From Niastella soli (GTDB lineage Bacteria; Bacteroidota; Bacteroidia; Chitinophagales; Chitinophagaceae), in assembly GCF_017742245.1 (NCBI RefSeq), contig NZ_JAGHKO010000005.1, forward strand, positions 558,001-622,000: DNA of 64,000 bases, read 5' to 3'. The stretch's first letter is position 1; each line of letters starts with the position of its first letter. The notes under the pieces were generated by a model that worked only from the letters and a program-made list of their open reading frames with translations, did not search any database and was not told where the DNA came from. Below, piece after piece: positions 27,381 to 35,595 of the stretch. The position numbers were made by a program, and so were the translations under genes.

Positions 27381-27953
27381 TTAAGATTGGTTTAGTCTCC
27401 TTTCCAACAAGATCTTCAAATTGCGTTTACCGTTCTGTATATAGCTTTTTACCTGCATGAGAGAAAAGCCTGTAATGTCGGTAATTTCATTATAAGATCT
27501 TTTCTCCAGATAGAACAAAGTTACGCACTGTTTTTGTTCTTTATTCAGTTCCTGCAGGCATTCCTCCATCATTTCCAGTTGCCGGTCTTTTTCCAGGTGT
27601 GGCGCCATTCCGGGATCGTCTTCGGGGGTAATGGCCATTTGTTCCTTGATCTCTGCCGGTGTACGCCCCTGTTTGTCGCGCAGCTTCATAAGACAATGGT
27701 TCTTGGCCACCATGTACAGCCAGCTTTTAAAATACTCTACCTTGTATTTATGCAATTCGGTAATGGCTTTCAAAAATACCTGCTGAACACAATCTTTAGC
27801 CTCTTCCTCATTCTTAAGGTATTTCATGCAAACCCCCAGTAACAGAAGGGTGTATCGTTGCAATAATATCCCCAGCCAGTGGTTGTCGCGACTGGAATAA
27901 AAGGAGTTTAGCAATTGCTGATCGCTGATATGTGAATTAGGGTCTTGTTTCAC
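27381..27953 (-). CDS. RNA polymerase ECF sigma factor
   Basis: This 190-residue ECF factor has region 2 (about 25-95; LLQRYTLLLLGVCMKYLKNE, then AKDCVQQVFLKAI) and region 4 (about 125-180; LNKEQKQCVTLFYLEKRSYN, then SLMQVKSYIQNGKRNL). Region 4 has an ITDITGFSLMQVKS helix-turn-helix. Unlike the other four ECF factors here, it ends in a polar tail (LERRLNQS), and its partner is a small membrane protein rather than FecR. It belongs to a different ECF subfamily, probably an envelope or stress regulator. Confidence 0.92.
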   Translation of the reverse strand: MKQDPNSHISDQQLLNSFYSSRDNHWLGILLQRYTLLLLGVCMKYLKNEEEAKDCVQQVFLKAITELHKYKVEYFKSWLYMVAKNHCLMKLRDKQGRTPAEIKEQMAITPEDDPGMAPHLEKDRQLEMMEECLQELNKEQKQCVTLFYLEKRSYNEITDITGFSLMQVKSYIQNGKRNLKILLERRLNQS

Positions 27954-28058
27954 TATGCGAAAATGCGTTTTTCTTATTACTGAGATGCGTATCGTTCAAG
28001 ATTCCATAAAAATCTGAAAGACACCCCTAAACGATAAGAATGGTATTTTATTATGTCT

Positions 28059-28328
28059 AAAGGGCAATAGGAAAAGGCAGAGGGCAGAGAAAAAAACAGT
28101 AGGACGATACACGTAATCCTCTGCTGAACCGAGGGCAGTCGGCAATCCTGAATCGGCAATGAATACACCTCATCGCGGCAACGCCACTATTAAACTTTGA
28201 CCTCGGAACTCCGAACTCTGAAATCTGAACTAAATAACCCAATAACTTAATAACACCCCATTGCCCACTGCCTATTTCCCATTGCCCATTGCCCATTGCC
28301 TTTTGTCCATTGCCTACTGCCTTTTTTC
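28059..28328. repeat. Multi-family short-unit repeat element upstream of a C40 peptidase gene
   Basis: The left arm is GGGCAATAGG and GGCAGAGGGCAGAG (28059-28089). The middle is CGGCAATCCTGAATCGGC (about 28137-28160). The right arm has AACTCCGAACTCTGAA units (28199-28235), AATAACCCAATAACTTAATA octamers (28233-28252) and about nine CATTGCC/ACTGCCT heptamers (28256-28325). The right arm is open in one frame and gives a false 33-residue extension of the next gene. Confidence 0.82.
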
Positions 28329-28359
28329 ATTACCTTGCTATCAAACTCATTACAATCTT

Positions 28360-29130
28360 ATGGCATATGCTATATGCAGGGTGCCGGTAGCTCCCTTACG
28401 GGCCGAGCCGGCGCATAAAAGTGAAATGATCAGCCAGTTATTATTGGCAGAAGCGGCGATTATCCTGGAAGAAACAAAAGATTTTATAAAACTGCAGTGT
28501 CTGTACGATGGGTATGAAGGTTGGTGCCAGCGTAGCCAGTTGACCATTACCGAAACCTGGAATAATAACGGTCAATCGTCCTTGTTCACTTCAAACTGGA
28601 TCAATTCCATTACCATTAATGAAGTGCCGGCGTATGTGCCCATGGGCATACCCGTGCCGGATGCAGAAAATGCCAAACAGTTATCTGGGGTATTAAAGAT
28701 AGGTTTTGGTAATGCGGCTATCTGGAATAGTGCTACTGTAAAGCCGGAGGGCGCTGCCATCAGGGAGCGGGCCGAACAGGCATTGAATACGCCTTACCTT
28801 TGGGGCGGACGCTCTGTATTTGGTATTGATTGCAGCGGGTTCACTCAACTGGTATTTCGCTTTTTTAATATTGCCCTGTTACGCGATGCGTATTTACAGG
28901 CTACCCAGGGTGAAGTGGTTGGTTTTTTACAGGAAGCACGCTGTGGCGATCTGGCGTTCTTTGATAATGCCGAAGGGCGCATAACGCATGTGGGCATCTT
29001 GTTGAACGATCACGAGATCATTCACGCCTCGGGCAATGTGCGTATAGATAAGATCGATAATGCGGGGATTGTGAACGTGGATACGGGGGTGCGTACGCAT
29101 CAGCTGCGGATTATAAAGAGATATTTTTGA
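28360..29130 (+). CDS. C40 (NlpC/P60) family peptidase with SH3-like N-domain
   Basis: This 256-residue cytoplasmic protein (no signal peptide) has an SH3b-like domain (about 5-75; VAPLRAEPAHKSEMISQLL, YDGYEGWCQRSQL), a linker and a C-terminal NlpC/P60 domain. The catalytic Cys is in GIDCSGFTQLVF, the His in ITHVGILL and a third polar His in IIHASG. The layout matches bacterial gamma-D-glutamyl-L-diamino acid endopeptidases (YkfC type) that recycle wall peptides. The start at 28360 (MAYAICRVPV) is chosen because the longer frame from 28261 translates only the CATTGCC array. Confidence 0.9.
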   Translation: MAYAICRVPVAPLRAEPAHKSEMISQLLLAEAAIILEETKDFIKLQCLYDGYEGWCQRSQLTITETWNNNGQSSLFTSNWINSITINEVPAYVPMGIPVPDAENAKQLSGVLKIGFGNAAIWNSATVKPEGAAIRERAEQALNTPYLWGGRSVFGIDCSGFTQLVFRFFNIALLRDAYLQATQGEVVGFLQEARCGDLAFFDNAEGRITHVGILLNDHEIIHASGNVRIDKIDNAGIVNVDTGVRTHQLRIIKRYF

Positions 29131-29132
29131 GA

Positions 29133-29342
29133 TAGTTGATCAGTTTACGAGAAAGAAGTTGATAGGGTTGACAGGGGTGATAGGGTTGATAAAGGAAGTA
29201 AGAAGTAGGAGGTAGGAAGTTGACCAGGTAAGGGAGAAGAAAATTGATAGGATTGGTGGAGTGGCAGGGCTATTGGGTTGACAAGGTATGGAGGCTTGAA
29301 ACAAACTTAGAAAGTATGATCATAGGACTTTCACGTTTCACG
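29133..29342. repeat. GTTGATAGG/GTTGACCAGG nonamer array
   Basis: After the C40 gene stop come units such as GTTGATAGG, GTTGACAGG and GGTGATAGG with a 9 bp period (about 29158-29195), AAGTAGGAGGTAGG units, then GTTGACCAGG and related units. A short C-rich end, TTTCACGTTTCACG (about 29329-29342), closes it. No protein-like frame is present. Confidence 0.75.
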
Positions 29343-29343
29343 A

Positions 29344-29391
29344 AAAGGAGTACGAAAATCAGTAGGATCTGTTTTTCGTACTCCCTTTTCC
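29344..29391 (-). terminator. Intrinsic terminator of the DinB-like gene
   Basis: AAAAGGAGTACGAAAA (29344-29359) pairs with TTTTCGTACTCCCTTTT with one bulge. It lies just past the stop of the minus-strand gene at 29400. Confidence 0.7.
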
Positions 29392-29399
29392 TATAAATC

Positions 29400-29891
29400 T
29401 CACATCTCATCAGCGCTAGGTCCATAGCTGCCAGGTATAGGTACATCCAACAACCGCAGGAAAACGCCCAATTGCGCCCGGTGGTGCACTATCTGGCAGA
29501 ACGACATTCTGATCACTTCTGCTTTTGTAGATACACTATAGATTTCTTCGCCGTTGCGTAATGTCCAGTTAGGCAGCAGGTCTTCCTCTTTGGATTTTTC
29601 CAGCTGCGATTTGCCATCGGTATATGATTTTTCAAATAATTCCAGTAATGCTGCCGTAGTGTTGATGTCGACAGGTTCGTAGGGGTTGGCGGCAAAATCA
29701 AGCTCACTGGTAGTAAGCGCAAAGCTTACCCAACCCGGTAATTCTGCTATATGGGTAGCCAATTGTTTAATGGTCATGCTTTTTTCATGGGGCTTCCAGC
29801 CGAATGTAGAGTCGGGGATCCTGGAAAGCATTTTACGCGTGGTTTCCGCTTCCTGTTCCATTTCTTTTAAAAGCATTGGGATTATTAACAT
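29400..29891 (-). CDS. DinB family protein (DUF1572-like four-helix metalloprotein)
   Basis: This 163-residue protein has the DinB/YfiT four-helix fold, with the metal-ligand histidines in QLATHIAELPGWV and CQIVHHRAQLGVFLRLL. The C-terminus IPGSYGPSADEM is typical of the Bacteroidota members. Many DinB proteins are thiol-dependent transferases; the substrate is unknown. The start used is ATG 29891 (MLIIPMLLKEMEQE); the frame is open to 29924. It is monocistronic. Confidence 0.88.
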   Translation of the reverse strand: MLIIPMLLKEMEQEAETTRKMLSRIPDSTFGWKPHEKSMTIKQLATHIAELPGWVSFALTTSELDFAANPYEPVDINTTAALLELFEKSYTDGKSQLEKSKEEDLLPNWTLRNGEEIYSVSTKAEVIRMSFCQIVHHRAQLGVFLRLLDVPIPGSYGPSADEM

Positions 29892-29980
29892 AGCGTGGTG
29901 TTTTTGTTGATACAAAGTAACCACAGGTTGGTGACAACCCTATGTCAGCAGGAATTAAAAAGAATGGCTATGTTTTAAAA

Positions 29981-30210
29981 TTAATCCAGCAAGGTCCCTT
30001 TTCTCATTTTATCAACCACTTCATCCTGGAACCTCGTGGAATACCCCTTCGATCTTAAGAGTGTAATAGCTTTCTCCTCCAGTTTAATGGCCTTCTTTAC
30101 ATTGTTATCTACTTTGTATAGTAACCGGCCCCAGGTATCGAGCGTAGTAACACTTTCAAACGCATAGTTGGCATTCACTGCCCACTGTAAAATGCCCTGC
30201 GCCTGTAGTG
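29981..30210 (-). pseudogene. C-terminal remnant of a thioredoxin/TPR-type protein
   Basis: A frame just below an in-frame TAG near 30210 reads LQAQGILQWAVNANYAFESV, then TLDTWGRLLYKV and KKAIKLEEKAI, to a stop at 29981. This looks like the C-terminal helical repeats found after the thioredoxin domain in Bacteroidota proteins (A-W-A then D-T-Y/W-A-x-L-L-Y-K). No ATG precedes it; a GTG at 30178 gives 65 codons. It is best read as the tail of a deleted gene. The ppa terminator follows at once. Confidence 0.4.
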
Positions 30211-30219
30211 GCTAAAAGT

Positions 30220-30260
30220 AAAAACCGGAAGCAGGTCTTTTTAACTTACTTCCGGTTTTT
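30220..30260 (-). terminator. Intrinsic terminator of ppa
   Basis: AAAAACCGGAAG (30220-30231) pairs perfectly with 30249-30260, with a 17 nt loop, 10 bp after the ppa stop on the minus strand. Confidence 0.8.
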
Positions 30261-30269
30261 ATAAAAGGA

Positions 30270-30818
30270 CTATTTCTTGTTCTTGAAGGTATCGTTGTAC
30301 AGTTTCATGGCGTCTTCGATAATGGCCAGTGCTTTGGCTTTATCACCGAATTCATTCACTTCAACTTTTTTATTTTCAAGTGTCTTATACTCTTCAAAGA
30401 AGTGGCGTAATTCGTCAAAGAAATGCGGGGGTATTTCTTCAATGTTGTTATAGTGTCTTACGCTGGGGTCGTTGGCAGCAACAGCAATGATCTTGTCGTC
30501 GCCATCGCCGTTGTCGATCATTTGCATAACACCAATAACCTTGGCTTCCATCAAACACATAGCCTGTACTGGTTGTGAAGTAATTACCAATATATCGAGT
30601 GGATCTTTGTCGTCGCCGTAAGTTTGAGGAATAAATCCATAGTTACATGGATAATAGAACGAAGAATAAATGATACGGTCCAGCTTTAATAAGCCGCTTT
30701 CCTTGTCAATTTCATACTTGGCCCTGGACCCCTGCGGAATCTCAATGACTGCATTTACAATCCGTGGAGCCTGATCACCAGGAGGCACGCCATGCCAGGG
30801 ATGGGAAACAGTTATCAT
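30270..30818 (-). CDS. ppa: Inorganic pyrophosphatase, family I
   Basis: This 182-residue soluble enzyme hydrolyses pyrophosphate to phosphate. It shows the family I hallmarks: [34 protein letters not shown], the metal-binding [10 protein letters not shown] (residues 69-78) and the later [12 protein letters not shown] and [13 protein letters not shown]. The length agrees with bacterial PPases. A TAGATTTG box is 20 bp before the start codon and a terminator follows the stop, so it is a single-gene unit. Confidence 0.96.
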   Translation of the reverse strand: MITVSHPWHGVPPGDQAPRIVNAVIEIPQGSRAKYEIDKESGLLKLDRIIYSSFYYPCNYGFIPQTYGDDKDPLDILVITSQPVQAMCLMEAKVIGVMQMIDNGDGDDKIIAVAANDPSVRHYNNIEEIPPHFFDELRHFFEEYKTLENKKVEVNEFGDKAKALAIIEDAMKLYNDTFKNKK

Positions 30819-30838
30819 ATTGTTTTTAAAATTTAAGC

Positions 30839-30846
30839 AAATCTAA
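30839..30846 (-). promoter_or_regulatory. Possible Bacteroidota -7 box for ppa
   Basis: On the minus strand this reads TAGATTTG, matching TAnnTTTG, about 20 bp before the ppa ATG. No -33 element at the expected distance is clear. Confidence 0.35.
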
Positions 30847-30999
30847 AATAAGTTCTGCTTCATATGGTAAGTAACAATCATGCATGGTCCCGGTTAAAAC
30901 CGGAGTTGGATATTAGGATAATGCAATAGTATTCGTTAGGGGCGCAAAGTAAACTAATAAAAAAACAATCAGCAACATTTACTGTCATGGTCCGCCGGG

Positions 31000-31401
31000 T
31001 TACATTTTTATTACGGACTTCAGGTCTACCAGCCAGGTATCCTGCTGGCGAATGATGCGTAAAGTGGTCGTATCGGCCGGGTTGGAGGTATGGTAGTATT
31101 TATATTCAACAGTTGAATCGTTGTCATTGGAGATGGCAACCGGTCTGATGGTAGCGGCTTTATACTGGTCTTTTTCTTTGCTACTCAATTGTTTGTAATT
31201 CGCCTGTTGCTTTTCGAACAGCAAGTTATTGGTGGAATCCTTCAGTAAATAAAATGCCGCTTTATCGTAATCGCCATCCAGTGAGGCCCGGATGAATTCG
31301 GTGCCGGCATCCTGTGCATTTTCGGCTTTTTTATATCCTTCGCCGCCTGAATTACAGGATAAAGTGGCCAAAAGGCAAAAAGGGCCAATTAATTTCTTCA
31401 T
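31000..31401 (-). CDS. DUF4878-like lipoprotein
   Basis: This 133-residue protein has a lipoprotein signal (MKKLIGPFCLLATLSC, lipobox LATLSC, then NSGGEG). The rest has one helical and one beta part, with AGTEFIRASLDGDYDKAAFY and a C-terminal RIIRQQDTWLVDLKSV, which resembles the NTF2-like DUF4878 family. Function unknown. The start is ATG 31401; the frame begins at 31410. A TATTTTTG box lies 7 bp upstream. Confidence 0.75.
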   Translation of the reverse strand: MKKLIGPFCLLATLSCNSGGEGYKKAENAQDAGTEFIRASLDGDYDKAAFYLLKDSTNNLLFEKQQANYKQLSSKEKDQYKAATIRPVAISNDNDSTVEYKYYHTSNPADTTTLRIIRQQDTWLVDLKSVIKM

Positions 31402-31407
31402 AATCAA

Positions 31408-31415
31408 CAAAAATA
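31408..31415 (-). promoter_or_regulatory. Possible Bacteroidota -7 box for the DUF4878 lipoprotein
   Basis: On the minus strand it reads TATTTTTG (TAnnTTTG), only 7 bp from the start codon, which would mean a very short leader. Confidence 0.3.
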
Positions 31416-31477
31416 GGTCTAACTAAGGAAAAATGCTATGCTTTTTTAGTGTAATGTGTTTTTAAGGGGGCGAGCCA

Positions 31478-31536
31478 ACTCACAACTGCCCATTGCCTAT
31501 GCCCATTGCCTATTGCCTATTGCTGTCTGCCGTTTC
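31478..31536. repeat. Single-arm CATTGCC heptamer array
   Basis: About six heptamers of the CCCATTGCC/TATTGCC type end in GTCTGCCGTTTCAC. This element has only the C-rich arm, unlike the others; the phoH terminator occupies the other side. Confidence 0.7.
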
Positions 31537-31538
31537 AC

Positions 31539-31575
31539 AAAAAAAGGAAGTACGATTATCATACTTCCTTTTTTT
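31539..31575 (-). terminator. Intrinsic terminator of phoH
   Basis: AAAAAAAGGAAGTA (31539-31552) pairs perfectly with 31562-31575 around a 9 nt loop, 17 bp past the phoH stop on the minus strand. Confidence 0.85.
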
Positions 31576-31591
31576 TGTTTATTATTTACAA

Positions 31592-32629
31592 TTACTTGGT
31601 TTCCTCAGAACGATCAGTGCGTTCTTTCCGGTCGCGCCAGTGCTCTCTGGGGCGTTGGTCCGGGTGAACATCGGTTTCTTTGTGGTCCTTGTCGTAAGCC
31701 CGGATAATGGCTTTTACGAGGCGGTGACGCACTACGTCTTCTTCGTCCAGCTCAATATGCGCAATGCCATCGATGTTCCGTAAAATACGGGCGGCTTTTT
31801 CCAATCCACTGCGTTGATTTTTCGGCAGGTCGATCTGCGTTAAATCGCCGGTAATAATGGCTTTGGCATTGGCGCCAATACGGGTGAGGAACATCTTAAG
31901 TTGAAGATCGGTTGAGTTTTGCGCCTCATCCAGGATGATAAAGGCATTATCGAGCGTCCGGCCCCGCATGTAGGCGAGGGGCGCAATTTCAATAACGCGG
32001 GTGCTCATATAATACCCCAGCTTGTCGGCCGGTATCATATCGTCGAGTGCGTCATACAGGGGACGCAGATAGGGATCGATCTTCTCTTTTAGATCGCCGG
32101 GTAAGAAACCAAGGCTTTCGCCGGCTTCTACCGCAGGGCGGGTAAGAATGATCTTTTTGACCATTTTGTTTTTCAATGCCCGAACGGCCAGGGCTACGGC
32201 GGTATAGGTTTTACCCGTACCGGCAGGACCTATGGCAAATACAATGTCATTTTTTTCAGCCACCTGAACCAGTCTTTTCTGGTTTATAGTGCGGGCCCGA
32301 ACTGTTTTTCCGTTGGGGCCAAAAACAAGTATGTCGTTGGGATTGCGGTCAATGAAATTGTCGACTGTTTCGGCGTCGTCGCCGCCCAGGATCTGCTCAA
32401 AGTAGTTCTCGCTCATATGGCCATTGCGCTCCAGGTATTGAACAATGAGGTCAATTTTTTCCTTGGCGCTTTCAACTTGTTCAGGCGAGCCGCTTAATTT
32501 GATTTGAGTTCCTCTTGAAAGGATTTTTAAAAGCGGGAATTTTTTCTTGAGAATATCCAGTTTTTGGTTGTTTACACCGAAAAACTCAATAGGGTTTACA
32601 GTTTCAAGGCTAATTATAGTTTCTGTCAA
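31592..32629 (-). CDS. phoH: PhoH family P-loop ATPase
   Basis: This is a 345-residue cytoplasmic ATPase. It has an N-terminal KH-like segment (about 15-100), then the PhoH core with Walker A GPAGTGKT (134-141), RPAVEAGESLGFLPGDLKEK, Walker B AFIILDEAQNST and ITGDLTQIDLP. The C-terminal tail is charged (DQRPREHWRDRKERTDRSE). PhoH proteins are tied to RNA metabolism and phosphate stress; the exact role is open. A possible TATATTTG box lies about 70 bp upstream. Confidence 0.94.
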   Translation of the reverse strand: MTETIISLETVNPIEFFGVNNQKLDILKKKFPLLKILSRGTQIKLSGSPEQVESAKEKIDLIVQYLERNGHMSENYFEQILGGDDAETVDNFIDRNPNDILVFGPNGKTVRARTINQKRLVQVAEKNDIVFAIGPAGTGKTYTAVALAVRALKNKMVKKIILTRPAVEAGESLGFLPGDLKEKIDPYLRPLYDALDDMIPADKLGYYMSTRVIEIAPLAYMRGRTLDNAFIILDEAQNSTDLQLKMFLTRIGANAKAIITGDLTQIDLPKNQRSGLEKAARILRNIDGIAHIELDEEDVVRHRLVKAIIRAYDKDHKETDVHPDQRPREHWRDRKERTDRSEETK

Positions 32630-32695
32630 TGCACATCAATTTAGGTTTCACAAATACAGGATAATATTCCTGACATCCTCTTTTTTCATCTATTC

Positions 32696-32703
32696 CAAAT
32701 ATA
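32696..32703 (-). promoter_or_regulatory. Possible Bacteroidota -7 box for phoH
   Basis: On the minus strand it reads TATATTTG (TAnnTTTG), about 67 bp before the phoH ATG. The -33 element is not clear. Confidence 0.3.
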
Positions 32704-32795
32704 ATTATTTGGAACAGCATTGTCGTAAAGTTACTTATTCACAACATGTGGAAAATTGAAAATGTTGTGGTGTTTTCGTTAAATGTGCTAAAACA

Positions 32796-32823
32796 AAAAT
32801 GTCCCGATGAATCGGGACATTTT
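32796..32823. terminator. Intrinsic terminator downstream of the 32851 gene
   Basis: A perfect 13 bp stem, AAAATGTCCCGAT (32796-32808) with 32811-32823, and almost no loop. It lies 28 bp past the stop of the minus-strand gene. Confidence 0.85.
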
Positions 32824-32850
32824 CTATATGATAGTAAGTGGCTTTGGCAC

Positions 32851-33810
32851 TTATTTACTGATCTTGATCTCTGTTATTCTTATCGGTGCTCCGTTTTTAT
32901 CATAATCAATTTTGGTGCAGTGTTGCAGAATGTTCGGTTCACTAACATCTTTCGAACAGATCTTTTCCAACTGGTTGGCACCATTGTAAGCATATTCATT
33001 CAGCGGCACGCCGGTCATGTAAGGTAATGTGGCAGTAGCAGGTCTGTTATTGCTATATTGCCACATGGGGAAAATGAACGGCACTTTTTTCTGCTGACGG
33101 GCATCTACTTCCCAGTTGTCGTTATCGAATTGCAATACTCTGCCGGGCGAGCTGATCTTTTGCAGTTTATCGCCGTTGTAAGAGTAAGTCCATGTATCGG
33201 TTTCCTGACCAACACCTGAAGGTATTACCTGTACAGTGGTGATCTGGCCGGTAGCATTGAAATTATATACCAGGTCATATTCTTTTTGACCTGAAGGCTC
33301 AGCGCTGCCGCTTGCCCGCAGGAATAATTTTTCAATTTTGATCTCTTTCATTTTCCTTTTGGCAATGAAAGCAGGGTTAGGCACAAATGGCAGGCCTGGG
33401 TGTGATGACAAATAGAAGTTGATACCTGCATAATAGTTGCTGGTACTGTAATCAAAGAAGTCATCAGCACTTACTGTTACAGTTTTGCTGTTAACAGGTG
33501 ATTCTGAAGTTACTCTGGAATACTTTTTACCACCATCGGTGATGGTCTTTCCATCAAAGCTCAATGTCATTTTGGATGCATCAGGCTCAAAGTGTACCAG
33601 CTCGTTCCCATTGACAGTAAATGGTAAGAACTTGGCTTTTCCTGGAAAATAAACAAATACTGAGGGATTACTCTGTCCGCTTACGCTTACTAACAGGCTG
33701 TCCTTTTGGTCCTGGGTTTTCCATACTCCTTCAATATCAACCTTGTTTTGACCAAAGCTGACTGCGGAGATGATGAGCAGAAGTGTGGTTAGGGAACACT
33801 TACTTATCAT
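32851..33810 (-). CDS. Exported protein of unknown function
   Basis: A 319-residue protein with a signal peptide (MISKCSLTTLLLIISAVSFG, then QNKVDIEGVW). Residues 25-110 look like a small beta domain that starts GVWKTQDQKDSLLVSVSG, and the C-terminal half contains strand-turn units (WTYSYNGDKLQKISSP, NEYAYNGANQLEKICS, IDYDKNGAPIRITEI) like YD/RHS-type repeats seen in exported Bacteroidota proteins. I do not recognise a named family. It is monocistronic, with its own terminator. Confidence 0.75.
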   Translation of the reverse strand: MISKCSLTTLLLIISAVSFGQNKVDIEGVWKTQDQKDSLLVSVSGQSNPSVFVYFPGKAKFLPFTVNGNELVHFEPDASKMTLSFDGKTITDGGKKYSRVTSESPVNSKTVTVSADDFFDYSTSNYYAGINFYLSSHPGLPFVPNPAFIAKRKMKEIKIEKLFLRASGSAEPSGQKEYDLVYNFNATGQITTVQVIPSGVGQETDTWTYSYNGDKLQKISSPGRVLQFDNDNWEVDARQQKKVPFIFPMWQYSNNRPATATLPYMTGVPLNEYAYNGANQLEKICSKDVSEPNILQHCTKIDYDKNGAPIRITEIKISK

Positions 33811-34617
33811 AGAACGGTTTTTAAAATTGATTGATAAAAATAATTGAACTCACTTATTTTTTTAATGTTGCAATGCCTGGTCTAGGGGTGTTCCGCCTGT
33901 TAGCGGAACTGATATTCCGGTTTCCCGGTATATCTATAGGGTGTAACTTATAAACCATTTTACACTTTTCGATGAGTTGACTGCAAGTGTGCCTTATGCT
34001 TCTTGTTGTATCAACTTTTTCGCTAATATAACAGACGGATCTGTTATTTAAAAGTGATTTGTAAAAGAACTTTTATTGTCAGGTTATATTTAAAATATAA
34101 CTGACCCTTGAACCGGGCCGTTCACTCACTGTACGCTCCGCACCTTGTTTATATAAACAAAAGCTGACTTATTTGATGTAAAAAGGGAATAATTAAATAC
34201 TGCCTGGAGATAAATGCTACCCGGAGCACGTAACAGGCTGGCTGTTGGGTTTTCCGGCTTCCATTGCCTAACTATACCTTGTAACAGCAGCCCCTGCACA
34301 TAGGATATGGTTATAATACAAATGAAAGTAAGTAGAATTATATTCATCATAGGGTATTAGTATGCAGCGGCAAATTAGTAAATTAACTAATTTAAAAACA
34401 GTGAAAAGTTTTTTTTATTATAAAAAGATCGTGTTATTAATAATAGTTCACATACAAATGCCGCCGAAATAGTACTTATTCCGGTATAATGATATAACGC
34501 AAAATTTTAGCCGGCAGTATATTCAATTTGAAATATGTTACAATAATTTAGCGTGCTTATACGCTTATTGTGATCGTTTTGAAGGTGTAAATAACACAGT
34601 TGTTCGTAACCCAGCTT
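33811..34617. other. Long gap with little content
   Basis: This is 807 bp of AT-rich sequence between two minus-strand genes. The only candidate is the small frame at 34126-34350. An 8-6-8 inverted repeat, AAATTAGT (34372-34379) with ACTAATTT (34386-34393), lies just upstream of it. No repeat array of the kind common elsewhere is present. Confidence 0.45.
34126..34350 (-). CDS. Possible small exported protein (uncertain)
   Basis: A 74-codon frame begins with a good signal-peptide-like stretch (MNIILLTFICIITISYVQG) followed by about 55 residues without family features. An inverted repeat lies 22 bp upstream. No relative is recognised. It may be a real secreted peptide or a chance frame in AT-rich DNA. 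Confidence 0.3.
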   Translation of the reverse strand: MMNIILLTFICIITISYVQGLLLQGIVRQWKPENPTASLLRAPGSIYLQAVFNYSLFTSNKSAFVYINKVRSVQ

Positions 34618-35133
34618 TTACAGGCCGTCTTTTTCCGCTTTGGCGGCCCTGATCATTTCGGAATAACCCCAACCCTTTGCCAGGGCCTTCATAGACATAG
34701 TGAGCCGTTTGGTTTTGGTGGCCTCCGTTTTGGCGCTTTCTATCCAGGTGCTGAAGTAACGCTGATGGCCTTTGGTTAATTTGTCCCAACCGGCTTTTGC
34801 GTCCGGATCGTCTTTCAAACATTCCAGCAGGTCGGCATCTGTTGGTTTTTCGGTTTTATCTTCTTGTAACTGCACTTTTACCATCGCCCCTTTACGTTTT
34901 CCAATGCCTTTTCGCATGTCGGCATTTACGGCCAGAATAAACCGGCCACCACCCATGGGCATTATGGCCACACTTTTTATGGAAAAATTGTCCAATTTAC
35001 CTTTAACGCGAAACGACTTTTTATTACCGGGCTTTAGTTGCTCACCTATATCGGCTGGTATTTCAATATACGTCCAGCCTGTTTTTTCCCCCTGCTCGGC
35101 AAATTGTAATAATGTGGTGGTAAATGTTACCAT
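34618..35133 (-). CDS. YdeI/OmpD-associated family protein with DUF1905 domain
   Basis: This 171-residue cytoplasmic protein has an N-terminal DUF1905 beta domain (about 1-95; WTYIEIPADIG, FRVKGKLDNF, IMPMGGGRFILAVNADMR) and a C-terminal bacteriocin-protection YdeI/OmdA helical domain (about 100-165; FSTWIESAKTEATKTKRL). The role of this family is poorly defined (resistance to some peptides). It is monocistronic; a repeat element lies upstream. Confidence 0.85.
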   Translation of the reverse strand: MVTFTTTLLQFAEQGEKTGWTYIEIPADIGEQLKPGNKKSFRVKGKLDNFSIKSVAIMPMGGGRFILAVNADMRKGIGKRKGAMVKVQLQEDKTEKPTDADLLECLKDDPDAKAGWDKLTKGHQRYFSTWIESAKTEATKTKRLTMSMKALAKGWGYSEMIRAAKAEKDGL

Positions 35134-35172
35134 TGTTTTATTGTAGTTCTGTTGCTAATATAGGAAGAAATA

Positions 35173-35592
35173 AACTGACCAGTTGAGGAGGAAGAAAGAA
35201 GGTTGATATGGTTGATAAGGGAAGTAGGAGGTAAGAAGTAGGAGGTTGGAAGTTGATAAGTTGACGTGGAAGGAGGTAAATATGGTTGATGGAGTGATAA
35301 GGGAAGTAAGAGGTAAAATGTAGGAAATAGGAATTGGAAAGTTGAAAGAAGGTTGTGAGCCTAAGGCGAAAATGCGAAGAATCAACTTGCCGGATCAAGG
35401 GCTAGAACATAGTTTTTACAACTGCCGCGTCGAAGATTTGCCGTATGCCGTCTGCTCTCGGCTGAGCCGAGACCGTCTGCCATTTGCCGTCTGCCGACTC
35501 AACTGCCCCAAAAGCACCAGGCATATAAAATGTGAGTGGGCCCGCTAATTGCCTGAATCCTGAAATTCGCGAGCCCACTCACAACTCACAAC
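35173..35592. repeat. Composite short-unit repeat element with palindrome insert
   Basis: The left part (35173-35350) is a GTTGATAAGG/GAAGTAGGAGG array. The central part (35437-35501) is a GCCGTCTGCC heptamer array interrupted by a palindrome, CTCGGCTGAGCCGAG (about 35458-35472). The right part (35531-35592) is a hairpin whose arms are TGTGAGTGGGC and GCCCACTCACA followed by ACAACTCACAACTCC. The last hairpin may terminate the minus-strand lyase gene at 35596. Confidence 0.8.
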
Positions 35593-35595
35593 TCC

